From Caryophanales bacterium UBA6259 (GTDB taxonomy: Bacteria > Bacillota > Bacilli > Tepidibacillales > Tepidibacillaceae), in assembly GCA_002441135.1 (NCBI GenBank), contig DJVJ01000027.1, forward strand, positions 18,321-25,997: a stretch of 7,677 nt of DNA. Direction: 5' to 3'. The notes under the pieces were generated by a model that was not told where the DNA came from, made no database searches, and saw only the letters and a list, made by a program, of their open reading frames with translations. This document shows positions 5,084 through 7,677 of the stretch, piece by piece. The translations under genes and the position numbers were made by a program. Numbering within the stretch: the stretch's first letter is position 1; the number at the start of each line of letters is the position of its first letter.

Positions 5084-5437
5084 TTATTTATTAATCTCCA
5101 TAATTAACAAATAAAACCAAGCTATATTCCATAAAGATAGTAATGGAATGAAAATTTGAAAAGAACGATGCAATGTTTTGTGACGAAAAACCCTCATACC
5201 CATTAAAATTCCAATTGCTGCTCCAAAAAAAGACCATAGTAAGAACAGTGCTTCAGGAACACGCCACCTACCATTTTTGGCATTTCTTTTGTCATACCCA
5301 AAAACAATAAAGGCAAGTAAATTAAAAAGAGTGGTTGAAATTAAAAAATATTCTATCCTTTTTAAAAAAAGTGATGAAACCAAAGCAATAATATATATCG
5401 CCGAAATAATCCATTTCCATTGAACATTCGTACGCAA
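5084..5437 (-). CDS. DUF1294 family membrane protein
   Basis: This small four-helix membrane protein has no established function. Seen (numbered from the chosen start): hydrophobic segments at about residues 8-25, 28-47, 64-81 and 92-114, and the DUF1294 signature GYDKRNAK (47-54), R.PE (58-62), a G-rich helix, and GMRVFRHKT (80-88). Known: DUF1294 is found alone or fused to cold-shock domains; no cold-shock domain is present here. A longer frame reaches a TTG at 5524, giving 146 residues. I chose TTG at 5437 because GGGAGAG lies 6 bases before it, the TTG at 5524 has no ribosome site, and the extra 29 residues are not part of the family. The resulting 117 residues are close to the family's usual size. 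It is transcribed divergently from the ABC exporter, with about 145 bases between the starts. Confidence 0.85.
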   Translation of the reverse strand: MRTNVQWKWIISAIYIIALVSSLFLKRIEYFLISTTLFNLLAFIVFGYDKRNAKNGRWRVPEALFLLWSFFGAAIGILMGMRVFRHKTLHRSFQIFIPLLSLWNIAWFYLLIMEINK

Positions 5438-5443
5438 ATTAAT

Positions 5444-5450
5444 CTCTCCC
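5444..5450 (-). promoter_or_regulatory. Ribosome binding site deciding the DUF1294 start
   Basis: On the - strand GGGAGAG lies 6 bases before TTG at 5437. It sits inside the longer reading frame (after ATG at 5452) and supports the 117-residue product. Confidence 0.6.
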
Positions 5451-5582
5451 ATGTTTAGAATTGAACTGATAAAAATATTAAACTTGTACATATAATTTTT
5501 AAACGTTTTTAACTCTTTTTTCAATCATTTTATGTTATTATATTTCGTATAGCGAAAGATTGATTGGGGTGTATAGAAAACG

Positions 5583-7337
5583 ATGAGAAACTTTTTAGCC
5601 TTGAGGGATTTTTTTTATGAGCATAAGTGGCGATATATTATTGGGGTATTATGGCTACTTAGTGTTGATGCCCTCCAACTTATATTACCAAAAATATTAG
5701 GGAGCTTTACAGATGATGTTAAAAATGGGGTCTTAACTTCTAACAAAATGCTATCCTATGGTGGGTTAATCATCCTCATCTCTTTTTTTATGTTTCTTTT
5801 CCGTTTTTTATGGAGAATGTATGTAATGGGCACTGCTCGTTATCTAGAATATAAATTACGTAGTGATCTTTTTACACACTTCCAGAGGTTATCAACCAAC
5901 TATTTTAATCACCATAAAACTGGGGACCTCATGGCCCATGCAACCAATGATATTAATACTGTACGAATGTCTGCAGGTCCAGGAGTTATTATGATATTTG
6001 ACACCATCATCTTATTAAGTGCTACGATTTTTATGATGGTTCAAACGATTTCCTTTAAGTTAACCGTTATTGCTCTTTTGCCATTACCGTTTATGGCATT
6101 TATTACAAGTCGTTTTGGTAAAATAATTCATCACCGCTTTAGAAACGCTCAAGAATCATTTTCCAAGTTAACAGAAAAGGTACAAGAAAATTTTTCAGGA
6201 ATTCGAGTGGTTAAATCCTTTGTTCAAGAAGAGGAAGAGGTTGGAAAATTTACAAAGGCAAATCAAGACTATGTAGAAAAAAATATGCAGTTAGTGAGTA
6301 TTCAAGCCATCTTTCATCCAATTGTCCAATTTATCTCTGGATTAAGCTTACTCGTAGTTTTGGCTTATGGTGGCTTATTGGTTATTAATCGAGAAATTAC
6401 ATTAGGAGATTTTGTGGCATTTAATAGTTATCTTGGTTTATTAACTTGGCCAATTATGGCCATTGGTCAGGTGATTAATATTCTTCAAAGAGGTGCAGCT
6501 TCCATGGCTCGCCTAAATGAAATATTTCAAACAAAACCAGACATTGCTGATAACCCGCTAATTGTCAATCCAGAGTTAACCTCCATTGATGGAGAAATTA
6601 CTATTAGTCAATTATCTTTTAAATATCCTAATGCAGAGCAATCTGTTTTAACCAATATTAATTTACACATCCCTAAAGGAAAGTCCTTAGCGATTGTTGG
6701 AAAAACAGGTAGTGGCAAAACAACGCTCGTAAATTTATTAACTCGTCTTTTTGATGTCAATACAGGAACCATTCAGATTGATGGGCATGATATTAAAGAA
6801 TATCCATTAGAGGTTTTGCGTCAAAATATTGGCTATGTTCCACAGGAAAACTTCTTGTTTTCCACTACAATTAAAGAAAACATTGGCTTTGGTATAGATA
6901 CTTATACAGATAAAGAGATTGAAACTGCAGCAGAAAATGCGCAAATTTTAGATAATATTAAGGATTTTCCTCAACAATTTGAAACAATGGTTGGAGAACG
7001 TGGGGTTTCGTTATCAGGTGGGCAAAAACAACGTGTATCAATCGCAAGAGCATTAATCAAGAATCCTAGTATTTTAATTCTTGATGATAGCCTATCTGCA
7101 GTCGATACCAAAACAGAAGAAGCCATCTTACAAAAGCTTAAGGGAATCATGAAAAATAGAACTAGTATTATTATTGCTCATCGCATTTCTACGATAAAAG
7201 AAGCAGATGAAATTATTGTATTAGATGAAGGAAATATTATAGAAAAAGGAACACACGATCAATTACTTTCTCTAAAAGGAACCTATTATGAGCTTCATCA
7301 AAAACAACTTTTAGAAGAAATGATTGCAAATGGCTGA
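5583..7337 (+). CDS. bmrC: Heterodimeric ABC exporter subunit, BmrC/YheI-like (degenerate ATP site)
   Basis: This 584-residue half-transporter has an N-terminal membrane domain with about six helices (residues 18-300) and a C-terminal ATPase domain (about 335-580). Seen: Walker A GKTGSGKT (373-380), Q-loop Gln421, signature LSGGQ (477-481), Walker B ILILD ending at Asp501, D-loop SAVD and H-loop His533. The residue after Walker B is Asp502 instead of the catalytic glutamate, as in BmrC of B. subtilis, so this subunit contributes the degenerate site of a heterodimer. Length matches YheI/BmrC (about 585). Family members export drugs or lipids; the substrate here is unknown. GGGGTG lies 11 bases before the ATG. 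There is a TATAAT at 5491-5496 but no convincing -35. No BmrB-like leader peptide or attenuator, as known ahead of B. subtilis bmrCD, is visible. The partner gene begins 15 bases downstream. The name rests on family resemblance; YfiB-type is the alternative. Confidence 0.88.
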   Translation: MRNFLALRDFFYEHKWRYIIGVLWLLSVDALQLILPKILGSFTDDVKNGVLTSNKMLSYGGLIILISFFMFLFRFLWRMYVMGTARYLEYKLRSDLFTHFQRLSTNYFNHHKTGDLMAHATNDINTVRMSAGPGVIMIFDTIILLSATIFMMVQTISFKLTVIALLPLPFMAFITSRFGKIIHHRFRNAQESFSKLTEKVQENFSGIRVVKSFVQEEEEVGKFTKANQDYVEKNMQLVSIQAIFHPIVQFISGLSLLVVLAYGGLLVINREITLGDFVAFNSYLGLLTWPIMAIGQVINILQRGAASMARLNEIFQTKPDIADNPLIVNPELTSIDGEITISQLSFKYPNAEQSVLTNINLHIPKGKSLAIVGKTGSGKTTLVNLLTRLFDVNTGTIQIDGHDIKEYPLEVLRQNIGYVPQENFLFSTTIKENIGFGIDTYTDKEIETAAENAQILDNIKDFPQQFETMVGERGVSLSGGQKQRVSIARALIKNPSILILDDSLSAVDTKTEEAILQKLKGIMKNRTSIIIAHRISTIKEADEIIVLDEGNIIEKGTHDQLLSLKGTYYELHQKQLLEEMIANG

Positions 7338-7352
7338 GGATGGTGAGAAGAG

Positions 7353-7677
7353 ATGGCAGTGGATTATCATGAGGAAGAAGCACTTGGGAAGGCCTACGAC
7401 AGTAGGTTATTAAAGAGATTACTAAGCTATGCAAAGCCCTTTAAATGGCATATTGTTATATCTATATTTTTGCTGATGGCCATTACGGTGATGGAGCTAG
7501 CACAGCCTTATTTAATTAAAGTGGCGATTGATGAACATATTAACGGTATTCACGAACCAATGGTAGCTTATAAAGAAAGCTCTGCAACTAGTGAGGGAGT
7601 TCTGTTTAATAATCAAATCTTTATTCGTCAAAATAAATTAACTTCAGAAGAGATAAAAGGTAATTCTATATATCAAA
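7353..7677 (+). CDS. bmrD: Heterodimeric ABC exporter subunit, BmrD/YheH-like, 3'-truncated
   Basis: The frame is open from ATG 7353 to the window end, giving the first 108 residues. A purine-rich GGTGAGAAG ribosome site lies just upstream, and the gene starts 15 bases after the bmrC-like stop in the same frame, indicating an operon. Seen: a charged cytoplasmic N-terminus with an elbow-helix-like LLKRLLSYAKPFKWH (19-33), a first membrane helix (about 33-57) and the exporter motif QPYLIKVAIDEHI. What follows is not the second helix but a hydrophilic stretch (about 61-108, still going at the edge). A long extracellular insert between helices 1 and 2 is characteristic of BmrD/YheH and absent from the BmrC-like partner. 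The full protein would be expected near 670 residues with a canonical catalytic glutamate, but none of the ATPase domain is visible. Confidence 0.82.
   Translation, partial: MAVDYHEEEALGKAYDSRLLKRLLSYAKPFKWHIVISIFLLMAITVMELAQPYLIKVAIDEHINGIHEPMVAYKESSATSEGVLFNNQIFIRQNKLTSEEIKGNSIYQ

Noticed and set aside
5543..5557. Small hairpin TTTCG/CGAAA just before the BmrC-like ribosome site
   Set aside because: A 5-bp stem with a 5-base loop is too weak and common to call an attenuator.
7237..7434. 65-codon open frame on the - strand
   Set aside because: It is antisense to the well-supported end of the BmrC-like gene and the start of its partner.

Overview
The window is A+T-rich and looks like chromosome from a spore-forming member of the Bacillaceae/Bacillales. 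The evidence is an alpha/beta-type small acid-soluble spore protein, a Zur regulator that aligns without gaps to the B. subtilis protein at its N-terminus, strong AAGGAGG-type ribosome binding sites, frequent TTG/GTG starts and U-tract terminators. The species cannot be fixed from the sequence. I see no mobile element, CRISPR array, tRNA, rRNA or riboswitch, and no gene-free stretch longer than 300 bases.

Layout. Positions 1-1827 (+) hold the 3' part of an FtsA/PilM-type actin-fold ATPase gene whose C-terminal half is a chain of repeated beta-rich modules. A convergent intergenic region with three stem-loops (1852-1979) follows. Seven genes then run leftward. A two-gene unit encodes an ECF sigma factor (3272-2739) and its membrane zinc-finger anti-sigma factor (2726-1977). 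Its upstream region carries an ECF-type promoter match, a second weaker match and a palindrome. Next is zur (3965-3546), with a good sigma-A promoter and its own terminator. Beyond it lie a spore protein gene (4360-4070) and a small two-CxxC protein gene (4615-4373), 12 bases apart and probably one transcript. Then come an unknown 81-residue protein (4997-4752) with its own terminator and a DUF1294 membrane protein (5437-5084). Transcription diverges at about 5440-5580. On the + strand a heterodimeric ABC exporter of the BmrC/BmrD (YheI/YheH) type fills the rest: a complete BmrC-like subunit (5583-7337) and the start of its BmrD-like partner (7353 to the window end).

How the genes work together. 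Two partnerships are clear: sigma factor with anti-sigma factor (signal across the membrane to transcription), and the two ABC half-transporters (drug or lipid export by a heterodimer with one degenerate ATP site). The spore protein and CxxC gene form a probable third unit. Zur appears to stand alone, with no zinc transporter in view. The others look like ordinary Bacillales chromosome neighbours without evidence of a shared pathway.

The least understood parts are the modular C-terminus of the FtsA-like protein, the sensor domain of the anti-sigma factor, and the regulatory region between zur and the sigma gene. I found no clear evidence for an entirely new system.
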